Positions 35,017 to 48,001 of a DNA stretch of 64,000 nt are shown in pieces. A program made the position numbers and the translations under genes. Source of the DNA: Theristus sp. LFF4_11. Lineage: Eukaryota > Nematoda > Chromadorea > Monhysterida > Xyalidae. The stretch's first letter is position 1. Each line of letters opens with the position of its first letter. A model generated the notes under the pieces. The model was not told the origin of the DNA, made no database searches, and was given only the letters and a program-made list of their open reading frames with translations. The stretch covers positions 1 through 64,000 of the forward strand of contig JASANC010003870.1 of the NCBI GenBank assembly GCA_030248135.1, read 5' to 3'.

Positions 35017-38000
35017 ATGCGTCTGTTGCGAACGTGTCGACGCGTCCTGACCGGCGTCATCATCCGGTCTCAAGGTTGCAGCACGATCGCGAGCAGACGC
35101 TTGCTCGTGTCAACGTTGCTGACCGTTGCACTGCTGATGTGGACGTTGCTCAGGGCGTACGCTCCTTTGAATCGCCGTGAGCGACTGCCGGACGAGTTTC
35201 TGGCGCTCTACTCCTTGTTGACCACGCAACGAACGAACGCCAATGGTTAGTATTAGGTATCTTTCTTATTAAACTCGTCCCAATATGCGTTTATGCACGC
35301 ACAGATAGAGAAAATGTTTCATGGCTGTGCGGCAATTTGAAATCAGCAAAACTTAACGTATTCTAACGGCAGATTTGTGCAAGAAAATAAGAAAAAAACT
35401 AATCAGAAACGCGCGAATTAGTTTTTCATCTGTGCGGCTTTTCCACACATTATTCAACATTACTCCGCCTCTTTCACACGAAAAGAGAACAAAAAACAAA
35501 GTCCTTTATAGTTCTTGTGCATACTCGAACGGTTTCGTTGTTTCGTGTTCAACTTTAACGGCAAACTGATTTACTGAAGAAACAAGCAGTCGACCGAGAA
35601 CGTAACAAAGACCAAGTTCTATGAGTAACTAAGAGAGAAAAGGAGAGCGTCCCACTCCAAACTACATTCTCCACTCACAACTATTAAAAACGCAGTGTGT
35701 GTTTTCGCTGAACGCCAACAGAAGTGTGCCATATGGATACACAGGTTCTTGTCAACTGGTGCTGCCAAATCCGTGGGATCCGTCGATCGTCGAGTACTAC
35801 CGTCAACAGACAGACTCCGTGCCTTGCAAGCAGTTGCAGCCAAACCTGCTCAGCTATAAAGACGGCTGGATCTCTCTGAATCAGGTTCGCTGCTTCTAAT
35901 AGTCGACTGACTTTTTCCAAAACGTATGTTCTTGTTTTTAAAAACATAAAAATTCCACGGATTACACTTTGCTATAGAATTCCACAGAAGATTGCTTATA
36001 TTTAGAACGGCCGAGTAAATATGGCAACTTTTTCACGGTGCAAAGAGCGCGCGCAATTTGATTGAAAGAAAAAAGACGTTCAGAAACTCAACCGCGTGAC
36101 AAATTTAACATGATTTTCTTTAAACCACTGATTCTACGTGCTTTCTTTCTTTCTCCCTTGCACACATGATTGTGAATAACGTTGGCATTCTTAAAAAGGC
36201 AATTGATAGTCTGCGGCTGATCCCGCCTTGATGGAGAATACAAGACTACCTTATTTATTCGGCAATACTGTAGCAATGTGGAAGTCTTTTTTATAATTTT
36301 AGGTGTGTTTTGTAAGAGGGCTTAATCAATGATAGAAAGAGCGCTTCGGCATTTGCATCAAAATCTTGTGACCTTTGTCGGGCTGGGTTTTTTTAGCGAG
36401 TTTTTCGTCCACTCCCCAATCATCACCAAAGCATCCAGAACTAGAACGCAAAAAAGGAGGGAAAACGTGAGTTTTTCTCTAAGCGAGCATGTTCTGGCGT
36501 GTACATACTTTGTCAGTTATGATCACAGACAGAGCTGGCAGCATTTGGCTACCAGGCGCGTTCGGTGGCGTGCGCGTGGCGTCCATTTTGGCACAACGAA
36601 GGCGTCGACGACAGGCAGGTGCTGTACGCGCGAGAATGGATCGCATTCGATGGTGAGACGGCTCGTGCTGAGATCACTGCTGACTTTGCCGAGGTGGAAT
36701 GCCACGAAACGGGACTGCTGAAACGCAAGGTGTGCATTGAGGAAAATGCGCGAAAAATATCGCATTTCATGTTTTTCGGTAGTTCGCCCCACCCAGTTTC
36801 CATTTATTTTCTCACACGGGCATGTTCAAACGATTACCCAGGAGATGCAAGCTGCCATGCTGGCTTTTGTTTTGAACCACAGAACGCTCCAAATGCTGCC
36901 ATATCTAGATATAATAACTGAAAATTTTGGTCAACACTCACCCAATTTTTTGCCTGTATTTCAAACCGAACTTTCAAGTTGTATCGTATTCATAAGGCAC
37001 TAAATACACTCCTAACATTCTGAATGAATTTGGCCCTTTCCAGTGTTTTAGAAATTTGCATCAAGTGTTTTTTTTTTCAAACTACATCTTTTTTACGTCT
37101 GACAGATACCAAATGCATGCTGGCCATTTTGTAAAAAAACCCTAAAACTGGACCCGCTTTGCAGTTGTACCACTATCATTTCGCACGTCCACTGGCCGGT
37201 CGCAGCGGCGGCACAGCCGTAAACGCCGAGTCACCCAGTGCTCGACCACCACCACGGACATCGAACGATCGCGACGCAGCGCTCGCGTCGTCCGTCGATT
37301 CGCCGAGCGTGCTCGTGATCGGCATCGACTCGATGTCTCGATCGAACTTCATTCGTCAACTGCCGAAAACCCATCGATTGCTCGTTGATACGCTTGGCGC
37401 CGTCGAAATGCTCGGTTATACCAAAGTCTGGGACAACACGTTCGGTAATGTGGTGCCGATGCTCACGGATAAATACGTTGGATGGAGCAACGAGGTACGG
37501 TGTAGGAATTGGAAGCATTTGAGAACTTATTCAATTTTGCAGAAAATGTACCGGTCTCTTCTGGATCAGCTGGTAAAACCTGATTTTTTCAAGCGTTGAA
37601 TAAATTTGTTTTTTTTTATTCTGACGTATACAAGTGTAACTAGACGCATTAAGATAGCGATGGAGCTCCATGCAGCCCTGTGTATTTGATAGGCTGGGCC
37701 GTGCTCGCGACACAATCAAATGATGTTGTTTGTGTGTGTTTCAGTTCAAACGTGACATCGAGGACGACTGGTATCAGTTCTATGACAATTGGACAGAGTT
37801 CATTTGGGATCGATTTCACCGCAAAGGTACAAAAGTTTTGTTCAAATTTTGGAACTGCTATTTTGTAAATTGGCACTAGTTGACTGCTGCATCAACATCA
37901 CAGCTACACATAATGAATGATAATAGAAAAAAATTGCTGCGTGCAAAAAAAATACGATTGGAAAAAATCCACTTCTCATAATAAAACAACAATGGCTGCT

Positions 38001-40685
38001 CCGAACCGTCTCCAAAAAAAAGTTTTCAGAAACACGTGACAAGAAATGAAAGAATATGCGAACTTTTGTTCAAAAAAACCTGCAAACGCCACGCTCGTGG
38101 CCTGGTGGTAGTGCGTTAGACTACAGTCTGTGCGCTCGGGGGATCGAGCCCCGCCGAGGGGTGTATAGGCACTTAATGACAAAGAAAACTCGATGGCGCC
38201 CAACTGAATGACGTTCTGTACACTTCTCTGTGTTAGCCCTGGCTAAAAACATTGCCTAAAAATCCCAACAACAACAACACGCGCAGGCTACGCGACGTGG
38301 CACGCCGAGGATCGCCCCGACATTCACCTGTTCAACTTTCTTGGCAAAATGTACGGCTTCAAGTGGCAGCCGACCGATTTCTACTCGCGTCCGTACTGGC
38401 AGGCGTCCTACTATTCGCTGGTGCGGCGTCGCAGCGCCAGCTACTGCTACAACACCGAGCCCGACCATCGCACCATGACCAACTGGCTGCTTGAGTATGG
38501 TGACCGCGGTGGCAAAAGCGTACGATTTTACACACAGTTGATCAGAATCAGAGGCGTTCATATTCCGCCGACCACGCCATAATTATCGCAAAGTCTTCTT
38601 GCATATATGGTTCCTCCTGTGTACATGTAAGACCCCACCCAAAAGTGGGCGCAGTGTCACACACGGCGGGAAAGCAAAAAATGGTCAAACATTTTGACTT
38701 GGTGGAAATCCCGGACTAAATTATAAAAATTATAAGGCCCGGACTTCCTAATCTTCGCTTTATAGGACCTCCTCTCACAGTCCCACTTGTAAGGTTGTCA
38801 CACAAACTTCCACTTTTTCCAGAAATTTTTGATTTCCAAATTTATATAAGGAGACCTCATATGCAAGACTTTACGGTTCCTATTGTCCTTTCGTAGAATC
38901 GTTAAACGTTTTTCGCTCAGTGGTGCATGAAATTGTGTTTTGAATGGAATTTTTCAGTCGCAACTTTTTTTGCGTGTTCTGATTGACTAGTCGCGAGTAA
39001 AACAACACCATGCAATAAAAAACTTATCACTGATTGGTAGTTTTTTGAACCGGTACACGCTAACAATTTGTTCAGAACCAATCAAGAATGGCAGTTTTCT
39101 GTGGCGCCTTTTTCATGTCGTGTGTGTTTTTCACTCACCGCAACTTTGTGTTATGTGTGTTCGTTTGCAGTTTTCTGCGTTCGCACAATTGGCGCCGCAA
39201 ATGGGCGTTCCTCTGGTCGCAGGGTCTGTCGCACGAATTCCTGAATCCGATTGGCATGGCCGATGCTGATTTGTGCTCGTTTTTTGCGTCTGCCGCCGGA
39301 CTGCTGAACAACACAATCATGATGGTGCTCAGCGACCACGGGCACCGATACGACGCCATACGACAAACGGTTACTATAGAATTCAATGGGAGAAAGGAGG
39401 CTATAAGAAGCAGTAAAACACGCTGCCAACAATATTGGCGCACTGTGAGGCAACCGCAACGCACACACGGACGCGAAAATTTACACAAATTTTCCTCAAT
39501 TTTATGCAGATCGTCGGTCGCATCGAGTCTCGCATGCCGTTTCTCGCCGTCTGGGTCTCCGAAGACATCCGTGCCAAGTACGCACACATCAGTGCCAGTT
39601 TGGCACACAACGCACACCGTTTGACGACGCCGTTTGACGTGTACGCAACCATGCGTGCCGTCGTTGATCAGACGTTCGTCCACGATCGCTTCAGTGATGA
39701 CCGTTCCAGAATAAAACGCAACAATGAAACATCAGCGAAACGGTCGTATTCACTGTTGAACGAGCGCGTGCCGACCGATCGCACATGTTTTCAGGTGTGC
39801 AAGCCGAGCATTTCTGTTTTGGCGTTTTATCTTTGTGTAGATGTTGGGCATAAAGTGTTTTGAACCACAAAACCATTCGTCACAAAACCTTTAAAATTGA
39901 CGTACCGCTGAGAACAATTGAATGTGGTGACAGAGCATGTGGTGACTTCATTTTTCCTTCTTCTTGGCAGTTATTCTAAATAGTTGTTTTGCAAGAATTC
40001 GGCGAAAAACCACCACGAAACGTGGTTTCTGATGCGTTGATTGATTTATTGATTGATTTTATTCGACATATTGTAAGTGTCAGGCATATGCACAAGGAAA
40101 AAACATCAAAAAACGACAACAATAATGAAAATCCTGCACAAATTTACCAAATGAAATTCAGAAAGAATCAGTTTTGAATCGTCGGTTGTCAATGCAGCAG
40201 TTACATCGTGATTTACTTCCAGTAATGCGTTGCAGGCGTCAATCCCGCGCGAGTACTGTCCGTGCTACCACGAGCTCGCCGTGCCGGACGTCCAACGCGA
40301 CCACTCGGTGCTGCGCGTCGCCGAGCGTCTCGTGGACGTCATCAACGACGCGCTCGACCTGCGACTGTGCGCTCGCTACACGCTACGTCGCGTCCTCGAC
40401 GCCACCGTGTTTCTGCCGAACGAGCGAACGCTAGACGACAAGATCGCCAACTACGAACTGCCAACTGGCGGGCTGCTCGTCAACTATCGACTGCAGGTGC
40501 AGGTGCATCCGAACGACGCCTTGTTCGAGGCGGTCATGGCGGTCGACTACGCCGTCGCTGGCTACCGTCGGTACACGCTCGTCGGTGATATCAACCGCAA
40601 CAACAAATACGGCAACACTTCCTGGTGTGTCAGTGACAGAGAGCTGCGCAAGTTGTGCTATTGTCTTTCCGATTCAGACACGTGA
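35017..40685 (+). CDS. DUF229-family membrane protein (alkaline phosphatase/sulfatase-fold)
   Basis: Nine exons: 35017-35245, about 35696-35884, 36556-36729, 37165-37494, 37745-37826, 38287-38494, 39171-39369, 39510-39794 and 40236-40685, about 714 residues. Exon 1 encodes a type II signal anchor (residues 28-47). Exon 4 has the family signature SVLVIGIDSMSRSNFIRQLPKT followed by GAVEMLGYTKV and DNTF.N..P. Exon 7 has NNTIMMVLSDHGHR, the second metal-ligand motif of the fold, exon 8 G.IE.RMPFLAV, and exon 9 a Cys-rich C-terminus ending WC...LRKLCYC. The metal-binding Asp (about 250) and Asp-His pair (about 460) are kept, so a hydrolase or transferase acting in the secretory pathway or at the surface is plausible. 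The substrate is unknown for the family. The junction of exons 1 and 2 does not match in phase with the best acceptor (35695), so a small exon may be missing there. Confidence 0.88.
36005..36268. mobile_element. mariner-type MITE (CAGTATGGCCG family), copy d
   Basis: The right end reads TTCGGCAATACTG followed by TA, and the left end is degraded (AACGGCCGAGTAAATATGGC). It lies in intron 2 of the DUF229 gene. Confidence 0.65.
38092..38279 (+). mobile_element. tRNA-derived SINE, copy 3, abutting a splice acceptor
   Basis: An intact box A-like TGGCCTGGTGGTAGTGCG and box B-like GGATCGAGCCC, the common body, and an (AAC)n tail. Only seven bases (ACGCGCAG region) separate the tail from the exon 6 acceptor of the DUF229 gene, so the branch point and upstream splice context now lie in SINE sequence. 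Sense orientation. Confidence 0.85.
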
Positions 40686-41459
40686 TCGTGAAACGTTTCA
40701 TTGCCTTTTTCTCGGACCAGTTTCTTTTGGAAAAGAAGCAAAAAAAGCGTATGTGAGTGAATATACTTTTTTGCAAGCAAAGTTGAAGCTCAAGTTGTAA
40801 TACAACCAGAAATCAAAATTTAAAAAATGGGTTCAGGCAAATACCGTTGCAAGGGGTCAGTTTTATCATGTCCATTCGCGAGCGAAGCGCAGCGTAGCGG
40901 ACAGCGGATGAGACATAATATGGCCCGTCAGTCGCTCGCGCTAAAATTCCAAACTTGCTGTGCCTCGCATTGTGAGCATAAAAGGAGTTGAGAATTTTTT
41001 CTGCGGCACACAGGCAGACAATCCACAGATACACTGTGTGCATGAGAAATTTTTTCGTGGTGATCTTCTACACACGCTGTGTGCGTATTTTATCAATTCT
41101 GAAAGTGAAAAAAATTATTCTTGTTTACCCCTTTTTTTCGGCTATGTCATCAAATGTGTTCGCAGTTTCAGTGATATAAAGAAATTTCTGACTGTTATAA
41201 GAAAAACATTTTCTAGGGTAAAAATCTTCGGGATTTTCAAATTTCGCATTCATTTTTTTCTCCGATGCTTCCCAAGGCTCAAAATTGAGCTTGTTTGTAC
41301 AAAATTACGAAAAAGGCTTATTTTGAAGTGTATTTGCGATTTCTGCGCGTGAAACAAACCGTTATTTGACGAATAAAAAAGTTTCTAGGGGTAACCAACA
41401 ACGGAGAGTTTGAATTTGACCTTTATTTTAAAAAAAATCAAAGGAATAGCTGATAAATA

Positions 41460-42275
41460 ACCAAAATCGTGATGATTTCGAGCAAATCGGCCGTGGAAAT
41501 TGGCGAAATCGGTTCAAAAACAAAAAAATTAGAAAGTGGTGTATTCCGGGGTAATTCAATGCGCTGATCACGGATTTCGGGTTAGTTTTCTTATGTGAGC
41601 AACGGTACATACTGCATCGTGACGATTTCGGGCGAATCGGCCGTGGAAATTGGCGAAATCGGTCCAAAAACAAAAAAATGAGAAACTGGTGTAGCCCGGG
41701 GTAACTCAATGCGATGATCACGAATTTTGAATTAGTTTTCTTATGTGAGCGCTCTACATACTGAATCGTGACGATTTCGGGCGAATCGGCCGTGGAAATT
41801 GGCGAAATCGGTCCAAAAACAAAAAAATGAGAAACTGGTGTAGTCAGGGGTAATTCAATGCGCTGATTACGTATTTTGGATTAGTTTTTGATGTGAGCAA
41901 CTCTAGATACTGAATCGTGACGATTTCGGGCGAATCGGCCGTGGAAATCGGCGAAATCGGTTCAGAAATGAAAAACAAGAAAATGGTGTTTTCCGGGATA
42001 ATTCAATACGCTGATCACGGATTTTGGATTCGTTTTTTTATGTGAGCAACTCTAAATGCTGAATAGTGACGATTTCGGGCGAATCGGCCGTGGAAATTGG
42101 CGAAATCGGTCCAGAAACGAAAAACAAGAAAACGGTGTTTTCCAGGGCAATTCAGTGCGCTGATCACGGCTTTTGGGTCAGTTTTCTTATGTGAGCAATT
42201 CTAGGTACTGAATCGTGACGATTTCGGGCGAATCGGCCGTAGAAATAGCATAGGCGAATTCGGCCCAAAAACGAA
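41460..42275 (-). repeat. satellite A array in composite element IV
   Basis: The CGGCCGTGGAAAT marker recurs at roughly 41489, 41638, 41789, 41937 and 42085, giving a period of 148-151 bp. Orientation is opposite to the 13.6-14.9 kb array. Confidence 0.88.
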
Positions 42276-42644
42276 AAATGAAAAACCTGAGTTCTCCGGG
42301 GTTTAGAAGAATGTGTGACCAACGAATTGTGAATTTGGTCTGACCTTCGCGGCTTATGTAAAAGTCAGAATATTATCTAAAAGTGCGGGAGACGCACATA
42401 AAAGGAGGAATATGGCTTTGCGTAAGCAGTGACGACTTGGCTCGACAACACTTTTCAAGTCTCTGATGTGGTACACACGGATACAAGTACATAAGAGCCA
42501 TATTTTTGCGCTGTTTATTCATTAAATTCGGTTGCACATGGCAACCCTTGTACTTTGTTTGTAGACAAATGAAACTTTCACATTTGCGGTATTTCGGGCA
42601 TTTAGCGACCACTAAAAACACTAAAACAACGATCAATACATAAT

Positions 42645-42775
42645 GTCCGCTGTTTGCGGTTTCGCCAGGTAGACGCATACCGCGGTGTCCCCTCGCTCGT
42701 CAGTGCGACGGACACCAGGCAGAACTGCCGAAGGTGTTTTACCACAGACAGATCTTATAGTCTAGGCAAAACATC
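42645..42775. repeat. ~135-bp dispersed repeat, copy in composite element IV
   Basis: Nearly identical to 16709-16850, from GCTGTTTGCGGTTTCGCCAGG through ACACCAGGCAGAACTGCCGA to CAGATCTTATAGTCT. The hairpin part is partly mutated here. Confidence 0.7.
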
Positions 42776-43291
42776 AGATCAGACTTTGGATCGCTGACAC
42801 TGCTTTGCCCAGGACAAAGTGTATCGCAGAGGTATATCGGAACGCAAGGTTTCCTTCTGTGGCAAAGGCAATGACTCACGGGACAGACGGTTTATCCTAC
42901 CACAAGAGTTTGGTAAAAAGGGTGAAAATCAACGGCAGACAACACCATTCTGTCACTGGTTCTGGTGTGTACACAGCGGTGCGTACGTTAGCAACAACGA
43001 TAAAGCTACATGCAGCAATGTTTTGCAATCTCTGATTTTTCTGTTTTGCACAGAATTTGCAGAATTTCGCACATGGTGTGATTTAAGACTAAACTGAAAA
43101 GGACAATTTAAAAAAATTAAAGTTTTTACGCTTTTCTGGAAAACAAACGCGGCGCAAAAATATAGCTCTTATGTACTTGTATCCGTGTGTACCACATCAG
43201 AGGCTTGAAAAGTGTTGTCGAGCCAAGTCGTCACTGCTTACGCAAAGCCATATTCCTCCTTTTATGTGCGTCTCCCGCACTTTTAGATAAT

Positions 43292-44216
43292 AAAAAAAGT
43301 AGTCCAATAAGCGAGAAAACGGAGCTGTGACAATTCTCTATTTCATTCAGTAGTACTGCTAAGTTTTATAAAACTAGAACCAGGTGCTATCTTTTATTTT
43401 GGTCTCGAGACTCAATGCGTGCATAGATAGGTTCACAGTTTCATGCATGATGCAAGAATTCAAAATTGCAAAGTGATCCGAGTCACCTAAAACGGGCCGA
43501 GTCACCGAGGCGCCTTTGAATTGCCACATAAAGATTGAAACTTGTTTTTCCTTTCTACGTCTGCACACGCATTGAGTCGCGTAACATGAAAAATTGATAA
43601 TACATTGAAGAACTAGCATTCAATAGAGGGTGATTACACTAATTGCATTGGTTACAGATGTTCAGTTGCAGAGCCTAAGTGAAGTGTCGATTTATCTAAA
43701 CTGATCAGTTCCACGAATAAGGTACATACATGTAAAAAATACATGTGTGTATGCAAGATACATGTACCCGGCTGTGATATACATTGTGGCTTTACCTGTT
43801 TTCTATTTTTGTTTTCTGTTTTGTTTTCTTTGTTGTTTGTTTCATACAATTTTTTGTCATTGGTGCCACTGCCGTTTACCGTCACGCACTGAAAACCGTT
43901 TCAAACTTCCAAACAGACCTTTATGTTCGGTTACCACCAAAGGTCACACAAAATGGAGCGTTTAGAAACGTTTAGAAATGTTTAGAAAAAAGTTTGAAAA
44001 CGGTTTTTGTTGCGAGGCGTGAATGACAAATATTGACTTGAGCTAATGACTTGTTTGGGAGGCTTTTTGTTGATTTTGTGAATTTTATGAAAGTTTCATA
44101 AAATATATTCAGCGGCACAAAAATTGCGAATTGTTTTTTTGGACGGCCAACAAACACTGACACCAGAATTTTAAGCTCATTTCAGCTTTTTGACACTTAC
44201 AGTCCATCTGACTAAT
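43292..44216. other. spacer between two composite elements, nothing recognised
   Basis: Contains short AT-rich and CATGTA-rich stretches but no supported gene or shared repeat. Confidence 0.4.
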
Positions 44217-44929
44217 ATCATGCGGATGCGCGAGCGAGCGTAGCGAGCGGAGAGCGCATCACGCATAATATGAGCCGTTATCCCCTCGCGCGCTTTTTTC
44301 AAATTTGCTCGCTGCGTCCAGCGAGCACAGTATAAGCCACAAACTTGGTACCGTGCACACGAAACGAACACCCAAAGTTGTGCTTGGAGCCGCGAAAAAA
44401 TTTTTATCCGACTACTTTTCATACGCTGTAGACACGAAAAACCTATTCTGAAAACAGTGTTACTTCTTTCCCTTTGTATTTTTTTTTTCAGCTATGTAAT
44501 CAACATGTGTTCGCCCTTTAAATTTTTGCCTGCGACACTTTCACAGTCGAACAAAAATGTTCCCTGGGGTAATTCCATCCGGAGATTTTGAAAATCGGGT
44601 TAATTTTTTACCCAGACCCTGTTTTTGGGTAAAAAATTGGGCATTTTTAATTGTTTGGAGGGTTTTCACCTGGTTTTAAGTGTTCGCCCTTTCAATTTTT
44701 AGCTGGGACACTTTCACAGTTGAACAAAAATGTTTCCTAGGGTAATTTCATCCGTATTTTCTGAAAATTTAGTTTATTTTTTTGACCGGGCACTTTTTTA
44801 AGTTAAAATTGTGCATTTTTGAAAGTTCGTAGCATTTTGACTGAGTATCAGTTTTCACTCTTACAAATTTTGTCTGAGCTACGAAAAATAATAGGAAAAA
44901 GGTCTAGTCCGTAGTAATTCAATACGCTG

Positions 44930-46070
44930 ATCACGGATTTTGGGTTAGTTTTCTTACGTGAGCAACTCTAGATGCTGAATCGTGACGATTTCGGGCGAAT
45001 CGGCCGTGGAAATTGGCGAAATCGGTCCAGAAACGAAAAACAAGAAAACGGTGTTTTCCAGAGTAATTCAATGCGCTGATCACGAATTTCGGGTTAGTTT
45101 TCTTACGTGAGCAACTCTAGATACCGAATCGTGACGATTTCGGGCGAATCGGCCGTGGAAGTTGGCGAAATCGGTCCAGAAACGAAAAACAAGAAAAGGG
45201 TGTTTTCCAGGGTAATTCAATGCGCTGATCACGGATTTTGGGTTAGTTTTCTTATGTGAGCAACTCTAGATACCGAATCGTGACGATTTCGGGCGAATCG
45301 GCCGTCGAAATTGGCGAAATCGGTCCAGAAACGAAAAACAAGAAAACGGTGTTTTCCAGAGTAATTCAATGCGCTGATCACGAATTTCGGGTTAGTTTTC
45401 TTACGTCAGCAACTCTAGATGCTGAATCGTGACGATTTCGGGCGAATCGGCCGTGGAAGTTGGCGAAATCGGTCCAGAAACGAAAAACGAGAAAAAGATG
45501 TTTTCCAGGGTAATTCAATGCGGTGATCACGGATTTTGGTTAGTTTTCTTACGTGAGCTACTCTAGATGCTGAACCGTGACGATTTCGGGCGAATCGGCC
45601 GTGGAAATTGGCGAAATCGGTCCAGAAACGAAAAATAAGAAAAGGGTGTTTTCCAGGGTAATTCAATGCGCTGATCACGGATTTTGTGTTAGTTTTTTCA
45701 AGTGAGCAACTCTAGTTACCGAATCGTGACGATTTCGGGCGAATCGGCCGTGGACTTCAGCGAAATCGGTCCAGAAATGAAAAAAAAGAAAACGGCGTTT
45801 TCCATGGTAATTCAATGCACTGATCACGGATTTTGGGTTAGTTTTTTATGTGAGCAACTCTAGATACCGAATCGTGACGATTTCGGGCGAATCGGCCGTG
45901 GAATTTAGTGAATCCGGTCCAGAAATGAAAAACAAGAAATCGGTGTTTTCCATGGTAATTCATTGCGCCGATCACGGCTTTTGGGTCAGTTTTCTTATGT
46001 GAGCAATTCTAGGTACTGAATCGTGACGATTTTGAGCGAATCGGCCGTAAAAATAGCATAGACGAAATTG
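44930..46070 (-). repeat. satellite A array in composite element II
   Basis: About eight units with the CGGCCGTGGAA marker near 45001, 45150, 45299, 45449, 45599, 45748 and 45894, a period close to 149 bp. Confidence 0.88.
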
Positions 46071-46608
46071 GCCTAAAAACGAAAAATGAAAAACCTGAGT
46101 TGTCCGGGGTTTAGAAGAATGTGTGACCAACGTATTGTGATTTTGGTCCGACCTTTGGGGCTTATGTAAAAGTCAGAATATTATCTAAAAATGCGGGAGA
46201 CGCATATAAAAGGAGGAATATGGCCTAGTGTAAGCAGTGAAAGACTTGGCTCGACAACGCTTTTCAAGTCTCTTCAAATGAAACTTTCCCATTTGCTTTT
46301 TTCTAGCATTTAGCGACCTCTAAAACCACTAAAATAACGATCAGACTTTAGATCGCTGACACTGGTTTGCACAAAGTGTATCGCAGAGGCATTGGGGAAC
46401 GCAAGGTCTCCTTCTGTAGCAAAGGCAATGACTCACCGGTGTATCCTGTCACAAGGGTTTGGTAAAAAGGGTGAAAATCAACGGAAGACAACACTTTTTG
46501 CACTGGTGCTGCTGTGTGCACAGCGGTGCGTACGTCAGCAACAACGATAAAGCTACATGCAGCAATGTTTTGCAATCTCTGATGTTTCTGTTTTTTGCAC
46601 AGAATTTA

Positions 46609-46871
46609 CAGTATAGCCGAATAAACATGGCAGTTTTTTTCATGGTGCAAGGAGCGCGCGAATTTTGAATGAAAGAAAAAGAAGTTCAGAAACCAAATTG
46701 TATGCCAAAATTGACGCGTTTTTTAAACTAATGGATTATCCGTATTATTCTGTTCATTCTTTCTCCCTTGCACACATGATTGGAAATTATGTTGGCATTT
46801 TTGAAAAAGACAACTCCTAGTCAGCGACTAATCCCGCCTTGATGGACTGCCTCATTTATTCGGCCATGCTG
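46609..46871. mobile_element. mariner-type MITE (CAGTATGGCCG family), copy e, with empty site
   Basis: Left end CAGTATAGCCGAATAAACATGG, right end TTATTCGGCCATGCTG, TA duplication at 46607-46608 and 46872-46873. Removing it gives gcacagaattTAcagaatttcgcac, which is present uninterrupted in composite element I near 12997-13021. Confidence 0.88.
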
Positions 46872-47127
46872 TACAGAATTTCGCACATGATGTGATTTTA
46901 GACTAAACTGAAGAGGACAATTGAAAATATCTAGATAACTTCAAAGTTTTTACGCTTTTCAGCAAGCTTTTAAACAACAAACGCGGCGCAAAAATATGAC
47001 TCTTATGTACTTGTATCCGTGTGTACCACATCAGAGACTTGAAAAGCGTTGTCGAGCCAAGTCTTTCACTGCTTACACTAGGCCATATTCCTCCTTTTAT
47101 ATGCGTCTCCCGCATTTTTAGATATAT

Positions 47128-47273
47128 ACAACTGGATGATTGGTTGATTGCACACACGTGCAGTTGATGCATGCATTCTGTGCAGGCAAACTCCGCCTCC
47201 ACAGCGCATGCCTGCATAGAATGGGTGCATCAACTGCACGTGTGCGCAACCAACCAATCAGCTAGCTGTACAA
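47128..47273. repeat. palindromic MITE-like repeat
   Basis: The left arm (GATTGGTTGATTGCACACACG, then TGCAGTTGATGCA) and the right arm (TGCATCAACTGCACGTGTGC, then CAACCAACCAATC) are near-complementary across a short centre with AACTCCGCCTCCACAGC. The centre resembles that of the 1001-1160 element. Confidence 0.6.
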
Positions 47274-47279
47274 TATAGA

Positions 47280-48001
47280 CGGTATTGAGCAGGTGGAATC
47301 TAACCAATCACACAAATTCACAAAAGCAAAACACTCTTCTCCATTATGGCCAACGTTTGTAAACTTACATAAAAATCGTAATCACGTGTCAACTTTACCT
47401 GTAAAAATTGTACTTTTAGTCTTTTACACTACAACTTTTGAAAGCGCACTGTTACTCTGCTCTCAATTTTGTTTGCTTGAAAACAAAAAGCTGCAACTTG
47501 TGCGAGTGCCTGGCAAAAACCGTCATTAGAATGAGTAATGGTGGGTGCATGAACTAGGAAAGCCATCGTTAATAAACATATAGAAACAGGTTTTACATGT
47601 TCATCCTTTGGTTAAACTGAACTTCAAAATTATTAACTTTTGAATGAAATGCACACATGAGCACCGAACGTACAAGCCCAGCCTACAGGTGGTCAAACAA
47701 CAATGTATCAATAAAAAACACACGCTTTGTCGTCCTCAGCAACAGGCGGCATGCATGAAAACTGTGCAAGCGTCAAACGTCCAACATAATGACACTATGA
47801 TGCTGTTTCGAAGCACACCAATTCATATATGCGATTCGCCTGCATGAGAACAACCGAAGCGGAACGTAATTTCAGGTGTTTCCATTTGTTTCATTGTTTT
47901 ACTTGCATGCATGTATTTAGAATCATATGACAAATCAAACCCCGAAAGAGTAGAGGAATCCAAAATCAACGTTGGCATAAACAGGAATCCAAGCTGGTAA
48001 A
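47280..48001. other. intergenic, nothing recognised
   Basis: AT-rich spacer upstream of the TWK channel gene. No supported exon or repeat. Confidence 0.4.

Larger units (their letters stand above)
40865..43291 (-). mobile_element. composite satellite-bearing element, copy IV (inverted)
   Basis: Read on the minus strand it starts with TTATCTAAAAGTGCGGGAGACGC near 43290, has the paired terminal module ending near 42370, then five satellite A monomers (42270-41460, spacing about 149), and a right terminal module ending near 40865 with CGCTTCGCTCGCGAATGG and CATGAT. A ~135-bp segment at 42645-42775 is shared with intron 1 of the SDR9C gene. Confidence 0.7.
44217..47125 (-). mobile_element. composite satellite-bearing element, copy II (inverted)
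   Basis: It mirrors copy I. From right to left it has the terminal-inverted-repeat module (47125 to about 46180), satellite A (46070-44930), satellite B-type units (44870-44480) and the right terminal module ending ATCATGCGGATGCGC at 44217. A mariner-type MITE is inserted at 46609-46871. Copies I and II have identical module order, which defines the family. Confidence 0.75.

Noticed and set aside
36329..36721. 130-codon open frame overlapping DUF229 exon 3
   Set aside because: It is a shadow frame. The real exon 3 frame (36556-36729) joins in phase and matches the family.
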